Assembly: GCA_050010115.1 (NCBI GenBank)
Contig: JBEKLQ010000066.1
Coordinates: 1 to 23,394 of the forward strand
From: JAKACA01 sp050010115
GTDB lineage: Bacteria > Actinomycetota > Acidimicrobiia > Acidimicrobiales > Bog-793
Direction of reading: 5' to 3'
Length of the DNA: 23,394 bases
Shown here: piece by piece, positions 22,684 through 23,394 of the stretch
Layout: each line of letters starts with the position of its first letter
Numbering within the stretch: position 1 is the first letter of the stretch
Made by a program: the position numbers and the translations under genes
Notes under the pieces: generated by a model
Databases searched by the model: none
Told to the model about the DNA's origin: nothing
The model's input: only the letters and a program-made list of their open reading frames with translations

Positions 22684-22720
22684 GAGACAGCCCCACGCGC
22701 TGCGCACGTGGGGCTGTCTC
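22684..22720 (-). terminator. rRNA operon terminator
   Basis: A perfect 14-bp stem (22684-22697 with 22707-22720) and a 9-nt loop lie about 10 nt beyond the 5S rRNA 3' end. It is the longest perfect hairpin in the window and has no T-run. Confidence 0.8.
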
Positions 22721-22729
22721 TGAGAAATA

Positions 22730-22847
<118 letters not shown>

Positions 22848-22860
22848 ACCTTTCGCTCTT

Positions 22861-22940
22861 CGTCTGATCTGATCGCAGGGCCTCACAGCGCGATGGCGAC
22901 AATGCCCCAACGGTTGCGTCCGCAGCGAGTAGATCAGGCG
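22861..22940 (-). other. Inverted repeat in the 23S-5S spacer
   Basis: The 10-nt arms at 22861-22870 and 22931-22940 (CGTCTGATCT and AGATCAGGCG) are complementary except at one position. They probably form an rRNA processing stem. No tRNA is present in the roughly 140-nt spacer. Confidence 0.45.
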
Positions 22941-22991
22941 TCAGGGCACGCGTTGCCGCGACCCCTGTGAGCCTTCCATAGCGAGCACGAG

Positions 22992-23394
<403 letters not shown>

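Overview
The window is a GC-rich chromosomal segment, almost certainly actinobacterial. The gene order HAD phosphatase / (phasin-like) / nadK / recN / pyrG / NUDIX / xerD / ... / scpA / scpB resembles the cluster known from mycobacteria and other Actinobacteria. The two-subunit 2-oxoacid:ferredoxin oxidoreductase, abundant GTG/TTG starts and leaderless-looking promoters fit a deep-branching actinobacterium, perhaps Acidimicrobiia-like; that lineage guess is inference.

Layout. 1-1277 (minus): scpB (cut by the window edge) and scpA, coupled by an ATGA overlap. 1371-2360 (plus): trpS, followed by a 95-bp pentanucleotide (GAGCY) repeat between convergent genes. 2488-11009 (minus): a long mostly co-directional run that reads, in transcription order, HAD phosphatase, phasin/histone-like protein, nadK, recN, pyrG, NUDIX hydrolase, xerD, DksA/TraR-type zinc finger protein and an M50 site-2 protease. 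Many of these genes overlap or nearly touch. 11098-12306 (plus): a DUF1015 protein, closed by a strong hairpin. 12445-13802 (minus): two unrecognised secreted proteins, one with a serine-rich tail and one with a disordered-free Ig-like/beta-rich body. 13895-16857 (minus): korB and korA. 17045-17968 (plus): a PhzF-family isomerase. 18029-19084 (minus): class I fructose-bisphosphate aldolase. 19156-20238 (minus): the YchF GTPase. 20476-20775 (plus): a small zinc-ribbon protein. 20723-21673 (minus): the remains of an MNIO (DUF692) RiPP-modifying locus with its DUF2063-like partner. 21804-22592 (minus): a TPR protein with a basic repetitive N-terminus. 22684 to the end (minus): 5S rRNA and the 3' part of 23S rRNA with a strong terminator.

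Most genes are housekeeping: chromosome condensation and segregation (ScpAB, XerD), DNA repair (RecN), nucleotide and cofactor synthesis (PyrG, NadK, NUDIX), translation (TrpS, YchF, rRNA) and central carbon metabolism (KorAB, aldolase). The least ordinary parts are the decayed MNIO locus with its neighbouring zinc-ribbon gene, the two adjacent secreted proteins, the phasin/histone-like fusion, the GAGCY repeat, and a recurring TANNNT-N6-8-start arrangement that suggests leaderless transcripts for several first genes.
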